Below are positions 40,285 to 50,487 of a DNA stretch of 64,000 bases, one piece after another. The translations under genes and the position numbers were made by a program. Each line of letters opens with the position of its first letter. Within the stretch, counting starts at the first letter, position 1. The stretch comes from Rubrivivax sp. SCN 71-131 (GTDB lineage: Bacteria; Pseudomonadota; Gammaproteobacteria; Burkholderiales; Burkholderiaceae_C), in the NCBI GenBank assembly GCA_001724995.1, contig MEFD01000031.1:1-64000 (forward strand). The letters run 5' to 3'. The notes under the pieces are model-generated. The model worked only from the letters and a program-made list of their open reading frames with translations, made no database searches and was not told the origin of the DNA.

Positions 40285-43101
40285 TCAGGCCACCGGCGCG
40301 AGCAGTTGCCCGCCGCCGAAACTGCCGGTGGCCGGCGCCTCGCCGCCCGCGCTCACGCGCACCGCGCAGTACTTGAGCTCGGGGATCTTGCCCATGGGGT
40401 CGAGCTTGGGGTTGGTGAGCTTGTTCACCGCGGCCTCGTACCAGCAGAAGGCGACGAACACGGCGCCAGGCGGCGTGCCCTCGTCGGCACGCGCGTAGAG
40501 GCTGACCTGCCCGCGGCGCGAGGCGATCGTCACGAGGCCGCCGCGCGCCACACCCAGCCGCTCGAGCTCGCTCGGGTGCAGCCAGGCCACCGGGTCGGGC
40601 TCGATGGCGTCGAGCACGCCCGAGCGCCGCGTCATGCTGCCGGTGTGCCAGTGCTCGAGCTGGCGGCCGGTGATCAGCACCAGCGGGTAGTGGTCGTCGG
40701 GCTGTTCGTCGGGCGGCACGATGTCGGCCGGCACGAAGCGGCCACGCCCGCCGGCGCGTGGGAAGGACTCGGTGAAGACCACCGGCTGGCCCGGATCGTC
40801 GTCGCCGCTGCAGGGGTAGGTCACCGCGCCGTCGCGCTCGAGACGCGCCCACGAGATGCCGGCGATGCTCGGCATCACGCGCCGCATTTCCTCCCACACG
40901 CGCGCCACCGCGTCGCGGCAGTCGCCGGGTGTGGCGCCGTAGCCCGACCAGTCCAGACCGAGCTGCGCGGCCATCGCGGTGATGCACCACAGGTCCTGCC
41001 GCGCCTGGCCCGGCAACGTCAGCGCCTGGCGCCCCACCTGCACCGTGCGGTCGGTGTTCGTGTAGGTCCCGGTCTTCTCGGCGAAGGCGGAAGCCGGCAG
41101 CACGACGTCGGCCAGCGCCGCGGTCTCGGTGAGGAAGATGTCCTGCACGACGAGCATCTCGAGCGAGGCGAGGGCCTCGCGCGCATGCTGCGCGTTCGGG
41201 TCGCTCATCGCCGGGTTCTCGCCCATGATGAACATGCCCTTGACTTGGCCCGCGTGGATCGCGTCGATCACCTCGACGACGGTCAGCCCCGGCTGCGCGT
41301 CGAGCCGCTCGATGGGAACGCCCCAGACCCGCGCGACGCGTTGGCGCGCGGCAGGTTCGCCCACGCGCTGGTAGTCGGGGAACATCATCGGGATCAGCCC
41401 GGCGTCCGACGCGCCCTGGACGTTGTTCTGGCCGCGCAGCGGGTGCAGCCCGGTGCCGGGCCGCCCGATCTGGCCGGTGGCCAGCGCCAGCGCGATCAGG
41501 CAGCGCGCGTTGTCGGTGCCGTGCGCGTGCTGGCTGACGCCCATGCCCCAGAGGATCATCGCCGCGCGGCTTTTCGCGTAGAGCCGCGCCACTTCGCGCA
41601 CGGTCTGCGGCGCGATGCCGCTCACCGCCTGCATGCGCTCGGGCGAATAGGCCTTGACGTTCTCGGCCAGGGCTTCAAAGCCCTCGGTGCGCTCGGCAAT
41701 GAACTTCTGGTCGACCAGGCCCTCGGTGACGATCACGTGCAGCAGCGAATTCAGCAGCGCCACGTCGGCGCCGGGACGGAACTGCAGCACGTGCGTGGCG
41801 ATCCGCGCGAAGTCGCCGCGGCGCGGATCCATCAGCACGAGCTTGGTGCCCTGCTCGACCGCGTTCTTGATCCAGGTGGCGGCCACCGGGTGGTTCACGG
41901 TCGGGTTGGAGCCGATGACGATCACGACCTCGGCCTGCAGCACGTCGATCACCGGGTTGCTCACCGCCCCCGAGCCGATGCCTTCGAGCAGCGCCGCGAC
42001 ACTCGACGCGTGGCACAGCCGCGTGCAGTGGTCGACGTTGTTGCTGCCGAAACCCAGGCGCACCAGCTTCTGGAAGAGGTAGGCCTCCTCGTTGCTGCCC
42101 TTGGCCGAGCCGAAGCCGGCGACCGCGCGCGGACCGTGCGCGTCGCGCAGCCGCGCGAGCGTCCCGCCGCCCAGCGCCAGCGCCTCCTCCCAGCTCGCCT
42201 CGCGGAAGAGCCGCTGCAGGTCGCGCTGCGGGTCGAAGGGCGCGTGCGGGTCCTTGGCCACGCCTTCGCGCCGGACCAGCGGCACCGTCAGCCGCTGCGG
42301 GTGGTGGACGTAGTCGAAGCCGTAGCGACCCTTCACGCAGAGGCGCCCATGATTGGCCGGGCCGTCGCGCCCCTCGACCTGGATGATGCGATCGTCCTTG
42401 ACGTGGAAGCTGAGCTGGCAGCCGACGCCGCAGTAAGGGCAGACCGAGTCGACGCTGTCGTCCGGCAGCACGGCGCCGACGCCGCCGGCCGGCGCGATCG
42501 CCCCGGTCGGGCAGGCCTGCACGCACTCGCCGCAGCCCACGCAGGTCGACGCGCCCATCGGATCGCCCTGGTCGAAGACGATCTGCAGGGACGCGCCCCG
42601 GAACGCCAGGCCGATGACGTCGTTGCCCTGCACCTCGCGGCAGGCGCGCTGGCAGCTCGTGCACTGGATGCAGGCGTCCAGCTCGACGGTGATCGCCGGG
42701 TGCGAGCGGTCCGGCGCCAGCCCCGGCCTTGCCGGGAAGCGCGAGGGTCCCACGCCCAGATCCTCGGCCCAGGCGCGAAGCTCGTCGTCGCGGCGCAGGG
42801 CCGATGCCGGCATGTCGGCCTGCAGCAGCTCGACCACCAGGCGCTGGCTGGTGCGGGCGCGCTCGCTCGCGCTGTGCACGACCATGCCCGGCGCGGCCTG
42901 GCGACAGCAGGAGGCCGCCAGTGTGCGTTCGCCCTCGACCTCGACCACGCACGCGCGGCAGTTGCCGACCGGGCGCAGGCCGTCTCCCAGGCACAGGTTG
43001 GGGATGGCGATGCCCTCGCGCTCGGCGACCCTGAAGATCGTCTCGCCCTCGCGCGCCTGGACGCTGCATCCGTCGAGGGTGAATTCGATGGACCCGCTCA
43101 T
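40285..43101 (-). CDS. NAD-linked formate dehydrogenase, catalytic (alpha) subunit
   Basis: This 938-aa protein resembles FDH1A/FdsA, the catalytic subunit of soluble NAD-dependent formate dehydrogenase. Modules in order are an N-terminal 2Fe-2S ferredoxin ([19 protein letters not shown], to residue 65), a NuoG-like CxxCxxC region, two 4Fe-4S sites ([25 protein letters not shown]), a further cluster CPYCGVGCQ...LCVKGRYG (about 221-260), and the bis-MGD domain. The metal ligand is Cys363 in [10 protein letters not shown], aligned with the Sec-His pair of fdnG. Mo or W cannot be told apart. It overlaps the beta-subunit gene by four bases (ATGA). Confidence 0.93.
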   Translation of the reverse strand: MSGSIEFTLDGCSVQAREGETIFRVAEREGIAIPNLCLGDGLRPVGNCRACVVEVEGERTLAASCCRQAAPGMVVHSASERARTSQRLVVELLQADMPASALRRDDELRAWAEDLGVGPSRFPARPGLAPDRSHPAITVELDACIQCTSCQRACREVQGNDVIGLAFRGASLQIVFDQGDPMGASTCVGCGECVQACPTGAIAPAGGVGAVLPDDSVDSVCPYCGVGCQLSFHVKDDRIIQVEGRDGPANHGRLCVKGRYGFDYVHHPQRLTVPLVRREGVAKDPHAPFDPQRDLQRLFREASWEEALALGGGTLARLRDAHGPRAVAGFGSAKGSNEEAYLFQKLVRLGFGSNNVDHCTRLCHASSVAALLEGIGSGAVSNPVIDVLQAEVVIVIGSNPTVNHPVAATWIKNAVEQGTKLVLMDPRRGDFARIATHVLQFRPGADVALLNSLLHVIVTEGLVDQKFIAERTEGFEALAENVKAYSPERMQAVSGIAPQTVREVARLYAKSRAAMILWGMGVSQHAHGTDNARCLIALALATGQIGRPGTGLHPLRGQNNVQGASDAGLIPMMFPDYQRVGEPAARQRVARVWGVPIERLDAQPGLTVVEVIDAIHAGQVKGMFIMGENPAMSDPNAQHAREALASLEMLVVQDIFLTETAALADVVLPASAFAEKTGTYTNTDRTVQVGRQALTLPGQARQDLWCITAMAAQLGLDWSGYGATPGDCRDAVARVWEEMRRVMPSIAGISWARLERDGAVTYPCSGDDDPGQPVVFTESFPRAGGRGRFVPADIVPPDEQPDDHYPLVLITGRQLEHWHTGSMTRRSGVLDAIEPDPVAWLHPSELERLGVARGGLVTIASRRGQVSLYARADEGTPPGAVFVAFCWYEAAVNKLTNPKLDPMGKIPELKYCAVRVSAGGEAPATGSFGGGQLLAPVA

Positions 43102-44831
43102 GACCGCACCTCGCCGGGAATCTCGTCCGGAAAATGGCGGATCAGGCAGTCGACCGGATTCGGCGCCGATTGCCCGAGCCCGCAGATCGACGCGTCGCGC
43201 ATCACCTGGCTGAGCTCGGCGAGCAGTGCACGGTTCCAGACCGGCTCCTTCATCAGCTGGCTCGCCTTGGCGGTGCCGCTCCGGCAAGGCGTGCACTGGC
43301 CGCAGCTCTCGTGCTCGAAGAAGCGCATCAAATTGCGCGCGACCTCCGCGATCGAATCCTGCTGCGAGAGCACGACGATGCCCGCGCTGCCGATGAAGCA
43401 GCCGTGCGGCTGCAGCGTGTCGAAATCGAGCGGCAGATCGGCCAGCCGCGCCGGCAGGATGCCGCCGGAAGCGCCTCCGGGCAGGTAGGCCTCGAGCTCG
43501 TGACCCGGCGCCATGCCGCCGCAGTATTCGTCGACGAGCTCGCGCAGCGTGATGCCCGCCGGCGCCAGCTTGACGCCGGGCTCGCGCACGCGACCGCTGA
43601 CCGAGTAGCTGCGCAGCCCGTGCCGGCCGTGACGGCCGTGGCCGGCCCACCAGTCGGCGCCGCGCTCGACGATGTCGCGCACCCAGTACAGCGTCTCGAA
43701 GTTGTGCTGCAGCGTCGGCCGCCCGAAGAGGCCGACCTGCGCGACGATCGGCGGGCGCAGCCGCGGCATGCCGCGCTTGCCCTCGATCGACTCGATCATC
43801 GCCGACTCCTCGCCGCAGATGTAGGCACCCGCGCCGCGGCGCAGCTCGATCGCCGGCAGGCCGGGTGCAGGCGGCGTTGCCGCCAGCGCCGCGAGTTCGC
43901 GCTGCAGCAGCGTGCGGCAGCCGTGGTACTCGTCGCGCAGGTAGATGTAGATCGCCTGCGCCTGCACCGCCCAGGCGGCGATCAGCATGCCTTCGAGGAA
44001 GCGATGCGGGTCGCGCTCCAGGTACCAGCGGTCCTTGAAGGTGCCGGGCTCGCCCTCGTCGAGGTTCACCGCCATCAGCCGCGGCGCCGGCTGCGCGAGC
44101 ACGCTGCGCCACTTGCGCCCGGCGGGAAAGCCCGCGCCACCCAGGCCCCGCAGCGACGAGGATTCGAGCACCGCGATCAGCTCTTCGGCGCTGCGCTGGC
44201 CGCTCGCGCACGCACGCAGCAGGCGGTAGCCGCCCGCTGCCTGATAGGCGGCCAGATCGGTGTAGGGCTCGGGCTCGTGCGTACGCAGGTTCTCGGCCAC
44301 TGCAGCCTGCACAGCCTCGGTCGTCGCATGCCGCACCGGATGCTGGTGCACGACGGCCACCGGCGCAGTGTCGCAGCGGCCGACGCAAGGCGCCGGAATC
44401 ACGCGCACCTCGCGGCCGAGCCGTTCCGGCAGCCGGGCGAGCAGCTCGCGCGCGCCGGCCAGCTCGCAGGCCACGCCGTCGCAGACGCGCACGGTCAGCA
44501 GCGGCGGCGCCGGCAGCTGCCCGTGCGCGTCCTCGCGCACGACGTCGAAGTGGTGGTAGAAGCTCGCGACCTCGAAGACCTCGGTCTGCGACAAACGCAG
44601 CCGCTCCGCCAGCGCCGCCAGGTGCGGCGTGCCGAGCTGGCCGAAGTGGTCCTGGATCGCGTGCAGATATTCGATCAGCCGGTCGCGCCGCAGCGGATCG
44701 GCGCCCAGCAGGACCTGCAGTTCCTCGCGCCGCAGCGCATCGACGCACCGCCCCTTGGGCGACTGCCGGCGCCTCTGGCGCGAAGGTGTCCGGGGATCGG
44801 CGGGGACGATGGGAATGACGGGAGCGTTCAC
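43098..44831 (-). CDS. NAD-linked formate dehydrogenase, fused gamma-beta (NuoE-NuoF-like) subunit
   Basis: This 577-aa protein joins two normally separate subunits. Residues 1-170 form a NuoE/FdsG thioredoxin-like 2Fe-2S domain ([11 protein letters not shown] ... [11 protein letters not shown]). Residues about 200-570 form a NuoF/FdsB domain with FMN/NAD site [54 protein letters not shown] and the 4Fe-4S motif [13 protein letters not shown] fused NuoE-NuoF subunit is the arrangement of Methylobacterium FDH1B. It is the first gene of the pair and transfers electrons from formate to NAD. Confidence 0.93.
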   Translation of the reverse strand: MNAPVIPIVPADPRTPSRQRRRQSPKGRCVDALRREELQVLLGADPLRRDRLIEYLHAIQDHFGQLGTPHLAALAERLRLSQTEVFEVASFYHHFDVVREDAHGQLPAPPLLTVRVCDGVACELAGARELLARLPERLGREVRVIPAPCVGRCDTAPVAVVHQHPVRHATTEAVQAAVAENLRTHEPEPYTDLAAYQAAGGYRLLRACASGQRSAEELIAVLESSSLRGLGGAGFPAGRKWRSVLAQPAPRLMAVNLDEGEPGTFKDRWYLERDPHRFLEGMLIAAWAVQAQAIYIYLRDEYHGCRTLLQRELAALAATPPAPGLPAIELRRGAGAYICGEESAMIESIEGKRGMPRLRPPIVAQVGLFGRPTLQHNFETLYWVRDIVERGADWWAGHGRHGRHGLRSYSVSGRVREPGVKLAPAGITLRELVDEYCGGMAPGHELEAYLPGGASGGILPARLADLPLDFDTLQPHGCFIGSAGIVVLSQQDSIAEVARNLMRFFEHESCGQCTPCRSGTAKASQLMKEPVWNRALLAELSQVMRDASICGLGQSAPNPVDCLIRHFPDEIPGEVRS

Positions 44832-44960
44832 GCAAGCAGGCCGCTTGCCGGCGGCACTCGGTTGGCCAAGGCCGAACGAGTCTAGATCAGGGCCGAAAGC
44901 CCGTGCATGGGCGACTCGCCGAATCCACGGGGGCGACGGGTGAGCGACGCCCGATCGCCC

Positions 44961-45389
44961 TCACGGGTGGCCATCCAGAACCGCCAGCGTCAGCCGCGAG
45001 ACGCAGACCGGGCGGCCCTGGTCGTCGGTGAGGTCGATCTGCCACACCTGGGTGCTGCGCCCGCGGTGGATCGGCCGCGTGATGCCGTTGACCCAACCCG
45101 ACTTCACCGCGCGGAGGTGGTTGGCGTTGATGTCCAGGCCGACGACGAAGCGCTCCTCGGGCACGCTGAAGGCCGCGCCGCAGGAGCCCAGGGTCTCGGC
45201 CAGCAGCACCGAGACGCCGCCGTGCAGGATGCCCAGCGGCTGATGGGTGCGTGCATCCACCGGCGCCCGGCCGCGGATGAAGTCGTCGCCGACTTCGAGA
45301 AACTCCATCCCCAGATGCTCGGGTGCGGTGCCGGCGTGAACGGCATGGAGGATGTCGGTGGAAATCGGACGGGTCCAGATCGCGGGCAT
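44961..45389 (-). CDS. Hotdog-fold acyl-CoA thioesterase (PaaI/MenI-like)
   Basis: This protein of about 142 aa has the hotdog signature GILHGGVSVLLAETLGSCGAAF (about residues 53-74, with His and Glu of the active site), preceded by GMEFLEVGDDFIRGRAPVD and followed by LDINANHLRAVKSGWVNG. This is the pattern of the YdiI/MenI and PaaI thioesterase group. ATG 45389 is taken as start; a GTG at 45431 that overlaps the waaA stop is also possible. Substrate unknown. Confidence 0.85.
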   Translation of the reverse strand: MPAIWTRPISTDILHAVHAGTAPEHLGMEFLEVGDDFIRGRAPVDARTHQPLGILHGGVSVLLAETLGSCGAAFSVPEERFVVGLDINANHLRAVKSGWVNGITRPIHRGRSTQVWQIDLTDDQGRPVCVSRLTLAVLDGHP

Positions 45390-45427
45390 GGGCGTTCTCG
45401 TGCGGTGGGTGAAAAGTCGGCAATCGC

Positions 45428-46714
45428 TCACGCCGCCAGGCGCGTGCGCAGCAGCTCGACGATGACGGCGGCGCTGCGTGCGGCCGCGCCGCGGTGCGCC
45501 CTTGCAAACCCGAGCGCGCGCTCGGCCATCGCCTCGCGCTCGCTTTGTGCGACGAGGTCAGCGGCCTGCCGCACCGCGGCGGGCAGGTCGGGCACGCGCC
45601 GCGCGGCGGCCGCGGCGATGGCGTCCTCGGCCGCGGCGGCGAAGTTGAAGGTGTGCGGGCCCAGCAGCAGCGGGCAGCCGCAGGCCGCGGCCTCGATCAG
45701 GTTCTGCCCGCCCAGCGGCGCGAAGCTGCCGCCGAGCAGCGCCACGTCGGCCAGCGCGTAGTACAGCGGCATCTCGCCGATCGAGTCGCCGATCCAGACG
45801 TCGGCGTCCACGGCATCGGCCGGCGGCGCCTCGGCGAACGCACTGCGGCGAAGCACGCGCGGCAAGGCCGCGGCGGCGAGCGCGGCCACGTCGTCGAAGC
45901 GCTGCGGATGCCGCGGCACGATGAGCAGCAGCGGCCGCGCTTCGGGCAGCGCGGCCCAGGCGGACAGCAGCGCGGCCTCCTCGCCCTCGCGCGAACTCGC
46001 CATCAGCACCACCGGCCGCGCCAGGGCCTGGCGCCACTGCCGGCCGCGCGCCAGCAGTGCAGCATCGGGCTCGAGGTCGAACTTCAGGTTGCCCAGCACC
46101 TGCACCGCCGACACGCCGGACTCGCGCAGGCGCAGCGCATCGGCCTCGGTCTGCGCCAGCGTGCGCGTGAGCGCGGCCAGCGCCGGCTGCAGCAGCGCGC
46201 GCAGGCGCCGCCCCTTGGCCTGGCTCCTTGCCGACAGGCGCGCGTTGGCAAGCGCCATCGGCACGCCGGCCGCGCGCGCGGCCAGGAGCAGGTTGGGCCA
46301 GATCTCGGTCTCCATCAGCACTCCCACGGCCGGGCGATGGACGCGCAGGAAGCGGCGCACCGCGCCCGGGGTGTCGTAGGGCAGCCAGGCTTGCGCGTCA
46401 CCGGCCTGCAGCAGCGCGCGTCCGGCCTCGCGGCCGGTGGCGGTGCCGTGGGTGAGCAGCAGACGCAGGCCGGGCTGCTCCCGGCGCAGCGCGGCGACGA
46501 GCGTCGCGGCCGCGCGCGCCTCGCCCAGCGAGACGGCATGGATCCACACGCGCCCGGGCGGCTGCGTCCGGCCCCCGTACAGGCCCAGCCGCTCGCCCCA
46601 GGCGGCGCGGTACAGCGGCTCGCGCGCACCGCGCCACCACAGCCGCGCGAAGTAGGCCGGGGTCAGCAGCCGCAGCAGCGCGGTGTAGCCGGCGCGCGCC
46701 AGTGCCGCCTTCAT
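45428..46714 (-). CDS. waaA: 3-deoxy-D-manno-octulosonic acid (Kdo) transferase
   Basis: WaaA adds Kdo from CMP-Kdo to lipid IVA in lipopolysaccharide core synthesis at the inner membrane. The 428-aa GT30 enzyme begins with a hydrophobic anchor (TALLRLLTPAYFARLWWRG), then VWIHAVSLGEARAAATLV (HAxSxGE, donor site), GVLMETEIWPNLLLAARAAGVPMALANARLS, and a C-terminal GGSFAPLGGQNLIEAAACGCPLLLGPHTFNF. The length fits the family (about 425). It lies between the phosphomutase and thioesterase genes on one strand. Confidence 0.95.
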   Translation of the reverse strand: MKAALARAGYTALLRLLTPAYFARLWWRGAREPLYRAAWGERLGLYGGRTQPPGRVWIHAVSLGEARAAATLVAALRREQPGLRLLLTHGTATGREAGRALLQAGDAQAWLPYDTPGAVRRFLRVHRPAVGVLMETEIWPNLLLAARAAGVPMALANARLSARSQAKGRRLRALLQPALAALTRTLAQTEADALRLRESGVSAVQVLGNLKFDLEPDAALLARGRQWRQALARPVVLMASSREGEEAALLSAWAALPEARPLLLIVPRHPQRFDDVAALAAAALPRVLRRSAFAEAPPADAVDADVWIGDSIGEMPLYYALADVALLGGSFAPLGGQNLIEAAACGCPLLLGPHTFNFAAAAEDAIAAAAARRVPDLPAAVRQAADLVAQSEREAMAERALGFARAHRGAAARSAAVIVELLRTRLAA

Positions 46715-46769
46715 CGATGCACGCCTGCGCGCGTCAACGCGTCGCGTCGCCGCGGCCCATCGCGGTCCA

Positions 46770-48173
46770 TCAATGCGCCGCGCCGCCTACCTGGGCATCG
46801 GGCTTGACGCTGCGCAGCGCATCCAGCATCTGCGTCTGAATGCGCTGCAGCGCGGCCGGCGTGTGCCCCTCGAAGCGCAGCACCAGCACCGGCGTCGTGT
46901 TGCTGGCGCGGATGAGGCCGAAGCCGTCCGCGAAGTCCACGCGCAGGCCGTCGATGGTGCCGACCTCGCCGCCTGCAAAGCTCAGGCGCCCATCGGCCAC
47001 GCAGGCCAGCAGATCCTCCACCAGCGCATGGTGCTCGCCTTCGGCACAGGCGACGTTGAGCTCGGGCGTGCTGTGGCTGCTGGGCAGCGCGTCGAGGACC
47101 GCGCTCGGGTCGGCGTGGCGGGAGAGGATCTCGAGCAGCCGCGCCGCGGTATACGTGGCATCGTCGAAGCCGTACCAGCGCTCGCCGAAGAACAGATGCC
47201 CGCTCATCTCGCCCGCCAGGGGCGCGCCGGTCTCGCGCAGCTTGGCCTTGACCAGCGAATGCCCGGTCTTCCACATCAGCGGCACGCCGCCAGCCTCGCG
47301 GATCGCCACCGGCAGGCGCTGGCTGCACTTGACGTCGTAGATGATCGTCGCGCCCGGCAGGCGCGCGAGGATGTCGCGCGCGAACAGCATGATCTGCCGA
47401 TCCGGCCAGATGATGTGGCCGTCCTTCGTCAACACGCCCAGGCGGTCGCCGTCGCCATCGAAGGCCAGCCCCAGTTCGGCGCCCGTGGCCTTGACGACGA
47501 GATCGAGCACCGCGAGGTTCTCGGGCTTGCTCGGGTCCGGATGGTGGTTCGGGAAGTCGCCGTCGACCTCGGAGTAGAGATCGATCACCTCGCAGCCCAG
47601 GTCGCGCAGGATCGCCGGGGCACTCGCGCCGGTGACGCCGTTGCCGGAGTCGACGACGATTTTCATCGGCCGCGCGAGCCTGCAGTCGGAGGTGACGCGG
47701 TGTGCGTACTCCGCCACGACATCCATCGCCGCGACGCGGCCGCGGCCGCGCACGTAGTCCTCGGCCTCGATGCGCTGGCGCAGGTGCTGGATCTCCTGCC
47801 CGTGGATGGCGCGGCCGGCGAGCACCATCTTGAAGCCGTTGTAGTCCTTGGGGTTGTGGCTGCCGGTGACCTGGATCCCGCTCGCGCAGCCGTGCCGCCC
47901 GCGCGTGGCCGCGACGTAGTAGAGCATCGGCGTCGTCACCATGCCGAGGTCGACCACGTCCAGCCCTGTGGAGGCCAGCCCGCGCATCAGCGCCGCCGCC
48001 AGGCCCGGGCCGGAGACGCGCCCATCGCGCCCCACGGCCACGGCCTGCTGCCCCTCGGCGCGTGCCGCCGAGCCGAAGGCGCGACCCAGGTGCTCGGCAA
48101 AGGTCTCATCGATCGTCTGGCCGACCACGCCGCGGATGTCATAGGCCTTGAAGACGCTGGCGTGGATCTGCAT
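46770..48173 (-). CDS. algC: Phosphomannomutase/phosphoglucomutase (AlgC-like)
   Basis: This 467-aa alpha-D-phosphohexomutase begins FKAYDIRGVVGQTIDE, has the phosphoserine loop VTGSHNPKDYNGFK (about residues 102-115), metal loop FDGDGDRLGV, sugar-binding GEMSGHLFFGERWYG and phosphate-binding RASNTTPVLVLRFEG near the end. It likely makes mannose-1-P or glucose-1-P for lipopolysaccharide or exopolysaccharide, consistent with waaA 55 nt downstream. Confidence 0.92.
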   Translation of the reverse strand: MQIHASVFKAYDIRGVVGQTIDETFAEHLGRAFGSAARAEGQQAVAVGRDGRVSGPGLAAALMRGLASTGLDVVDLGMVTTPMLYYVAATRGRHGCASGIQVTGSHNPKDYNGFKMVLAGRAIHGQEIQHLRQRIEAEDYVRGRGRVAAMDVVAEYAHRVTSDCRLARPMKIVVDSGNGVTGASAPAILRDLGCEVIDLYSEVDGDFPNHHPDPSKPENLAVLDLVVKATGAELGLAFDGDGDRLGVLTKDGHIIWPDRQIMLFARDILARLPGATIIYDVKCSQRLPVAIREAGGVPLMWKTGHSLVKAKLRETGAPLAGEMSGHLFFGERWYGFDDATYTAARLLEILSRHADPSAVLDALPSSHSTPELNVACAEGEHHALVEDLLACVADGRLSFAGGEVGTIDGLRVDFADGFGLIRASNTTPVLVLRFEGHTPAALQRIQTQMLDALRSVKPDAQVGGAAH

Positions 48174-48329
48174 GGGGCGGGCGCGTCGGAGTGCGTTGCG
48201 ATGCCGCGAAGGCGATGCGCGCATTCTAGGCAGCGGGTCGACGGGCGCCGCGCACCGGCCCCATGGCCTCGCCGGCGCGCCGCACCACAGGTCCGGAAAC
48301 GGCGAGTCGACGGCCTGGCGCGGCGTAGC

Positions 48330-49787
48330 ATGCGTCGCATGGTCCTCGATGCCGACGCCGCCTATCTCGCCGTGAAGGCGCGCGACGCGCGCTTTGACGG
48401 CCGGCTCTTCGTCGGCGTCACCAGCACCGGCGTGTACTGCCGCCCGGTGTGCCGCGTGCGCATGCCCAGACGCGAGAACTGCCGCTTCTTCGAGACGCGG
48501 GCGCAGGCCGAGGGCGCGGCCTTCCGGCCCTGCCTCAAGTGCCGTCCGGAGATCGCCCCGGGGCTTTCGGCGATGGATTCGTCGCAGCAGCTCGCCGAGG
48601 TCGCCGCGCGGCAGATCGCCCATGCGGTGCACGCCGGCGAGGCGCTCCCGCTGCCGGCGCTGGCGGCAGGCCTGGGCGTCACCGACCGCCACCTGCGGCG
48701 CATCTTCCAGAGCGCGCACGGCGTGTCGCCGCACGCCTACCTCGACACGCAGCGCCTGCTGCTGGCCAAGCAGTTGCTCACCGACACCGCGCTGCCGGTG
48801 ACGCAGGTGGCACTGGCCAGCGGCTTTGGCAGCCTGCGCCGTTTCAATGCCGCCTTTGCCGGGCACTACCGGCTCGCGCCGACGGCCTTGCGCAAGGCGC
48901 GCCTGGACGCGCGCGCACCGCGGGCGCTGCTTCGACTGGCCTACCGCCCGCCCTACGACCACGCGGCGCTGCTCGCCTTCTTCACCGCCCGGCAGCTCGG
49001 CGGCGTCGAGGCCGTCGACGGGCTGGAGCTTCGCCGCACGCTGGGCTGGACGCACCAGGGTCGGCGACTGCACGGCTGGCTCGCCTGCCGCTTCGTACCG
49101 GCGCGCCATGAGGTGCACGTGCAGGCCGCGCCCGCACTCGCCCCGGTGCTGGGCGCGGTGCTGCAGGCGGTGCGGCAGACGCTGGACCTGGACGCCGATC
49201 CGGCGCGCATCGACCCCGTGCTCGCGACCGTGCCAGGCCCCCTGCGCGAAGGCCTGCGCCTGCCCGGCGCGATGGACGGTTTCGAGCTCGCGGTGCGCGT
49301 CATCCTCGGCCAGCAGGTGACGGTGAAGGCCGCGCGCACGCTCACTGCCCGCCTCGTGGCGCGCTTCGGTGCGCCGGTGCAGACGCCCTGGCCCGACCTC
49401 ATGCTCATCTTTCCCGACGCCGCCACGCTCGCCGCGGCCAGTGCCGACGCCCTGGGCTCGCTTGGCATCGTGCGCCAGCGCGTGCGCGCGCTGCAGGCGC
49501 TGGCCGCGGCAGTCGCCGGCGGGCGCCTGGCCCTGCACCGCGCCGCACCGCTGGACGCGACCCTGGCGGCGCTGCGCGCGCTGCCCGGCGTCGGCGAGTG
49601 GACGGCGCAGTTGATCGCCATGCGCGCGCTCGCCTGGCCCGACGCGTGGCCGCCGGCGGACCTCGGGCTCATGAACGCCCTCGGGACGCGCGAGCCGCGA
49701 CAGGTGGCTACGCGCGCCGAGGCCTGGCGCCCGTGGCGCGCGTATGCCGTGATGAAACTCTGGCACCTGCAGGAGAACACGCCGTGA
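48330..49787 (+). CDS. Ada-type regulator fused to AlkA DNA-3-methyladenine glycosylase
   Basis: This is a 485-aa fusion. Residues about 1-85 are the Ada Zn domain with four Cys (VYCRPVCRVRMPRRENC, PCLKCRPEIAPG). This domain removes methyl groups from DNA phosphotriesters in Ada. Residues 85-190 are an AraC-type HTH (DRHLRRIFQSAHGVSPHAYLD, VTQVALASGFGSLRRFNAAF). The rest is AlkA: N-terminal domain, then VRVILGQQVTVKAARTLTARLV and the HhH-GPD motif LRALPGVGEWTAQLIAMRAL, with an Asp in PPADLGLMNAL fitting the catalytic position. It may both sense methylation and repair 3-meA. Start is ATG 48330 or 48339. It overlaps the following ogt-type gene. Confidence 0.92.
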   Translation: MRRMVLDADAAYLAVKARDARFDGRLFVGVTSTGVYCRPVCRVRMPRRENCRFFETRAQAEGAAFRPCLKCRPEIAPGLSAMDSSQQLAEVAARQIAHAVHAGEALPLPALAAGLGVTDRHLRRIFQSAHGVSPHAYLDTQRLLLAKQLLTDTALPVTQVALASGFGSLRRFNAAFAGHYRLAPTALRKARLDARAPRALLRLAYRPPYDHAALLAFFTARQLGGVEAVDGLELRRTLGWTHQGRRLHGWLACRFVPARHEVHVQAAPALAPVLGAVLQAVRQTLDLDADPARIDPVLATVPGPLREGLRLPGAMDGFELAVRVILGQQVTVKAARTLTARLVARFGAPVQTPWPDLMLIFPDAATLAAASADALGSLGIVRQRVRALQALAAAVAGGRLALHRAAPLDATLAALRALPGVGEWTAQLIAMRALAWPDAWPPADLGLMNALGTREPRQVATRAEAWRPWRAYAVMKLWHLQENTP

Positions 49788-50317
49788 AGAACCCCAGCGC
49801 CGCCACGCGCATCGTCGCGACGGCGGAAATCGAGACCCCGCTTGGCACCATGACCGCGCTGGCCAGCGCCAGGGGCCTGGCCGCCCTCTGGTTCGACGCG
49901 CGCGAGCGCTTCGCCGCGGCCGCCGCCGATGCGGGGCAGGACGACGGGCAGGACGACGGGCACGCCGCGATCGCTGCCGCCCGGCGTTGGCTGCAGGCCT
50001 ATTGGAGCGGCGACGATCCCGGCGCCATCGCCGTGCCGCTGGACCTGCAGGGAACGCCCTTGCAGCGCACGGTGTGGGCGCAGTTGCTCGCCATCCCCTT
50101 CGGCTGCACGCGCAGCTACGGTGAGGTCGCCGCGGCCGCAGGCCTGTCCCCACGCGCCGCGGCGCGCGCCACAGGCGCGGCCTGTGGCGCCAATCCGGTT
50201 GGCCTCATCGTCCCCTGCCACCGCGTGCTTGGCGCCAAGGGCGCGCTGACCGGGTTCTCGGCGGGGATCGAGCGCAAGATCGCGCTGTTGCGTCACGAAG
50301 GGGCTTGGCTGGCCTGA
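49784..50317 (+). CDS. ogt: Methylated-DNA--protein-cysteine methyltransferase
   Basis: This 177-aa suicide enzyme removes O6-alkyl groups from guanine. It has ETPLGTMTALAS near the start, TPLQRTVWAQLLAIPFGCTRSYGEVAAAAG, and the active site NPVGLIVPCHRVLGAKGALTGFSAGIERKIALL with the acceptor Cys. The start is GTG at 49784, overlapping the Ada-AlkA stop (GTGA), so the two repair proteins are made together. A short acidic DDGQDDGHA insert lies near residue 50. Confidence 0.95.
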   Translation: MKNPSAATRIVATAEIETPLGTMTALASARGLAALWFDARERFAAAAADAGQDDGQDDGHAAIAAARRWLQAYWSGDDPGAIAVPLDLQGTPLQRTVWAQLLAIPFGCTRSYGEVAAAAGLSPRAAARATGAACGANPVGLIVPCHRVLGAKGALTGFSAGIERKIALLRHEGAWLA

Positions 50318-50487
50318 GCGGCAAGCACAGGGACGGTAACGCATCATGCGGCGGCACGCATCATGCGGCGGCACGCGTCCTGGCGCGGACGGCAGCCAAA
50401 GGTGCGCGCCGCCTGTCGAAAGCCTTGATTTGCCGCCGCGACACCCCACCTCCCAGGCATGCGTCCGGTTTCGCCGATAGGACCGCC

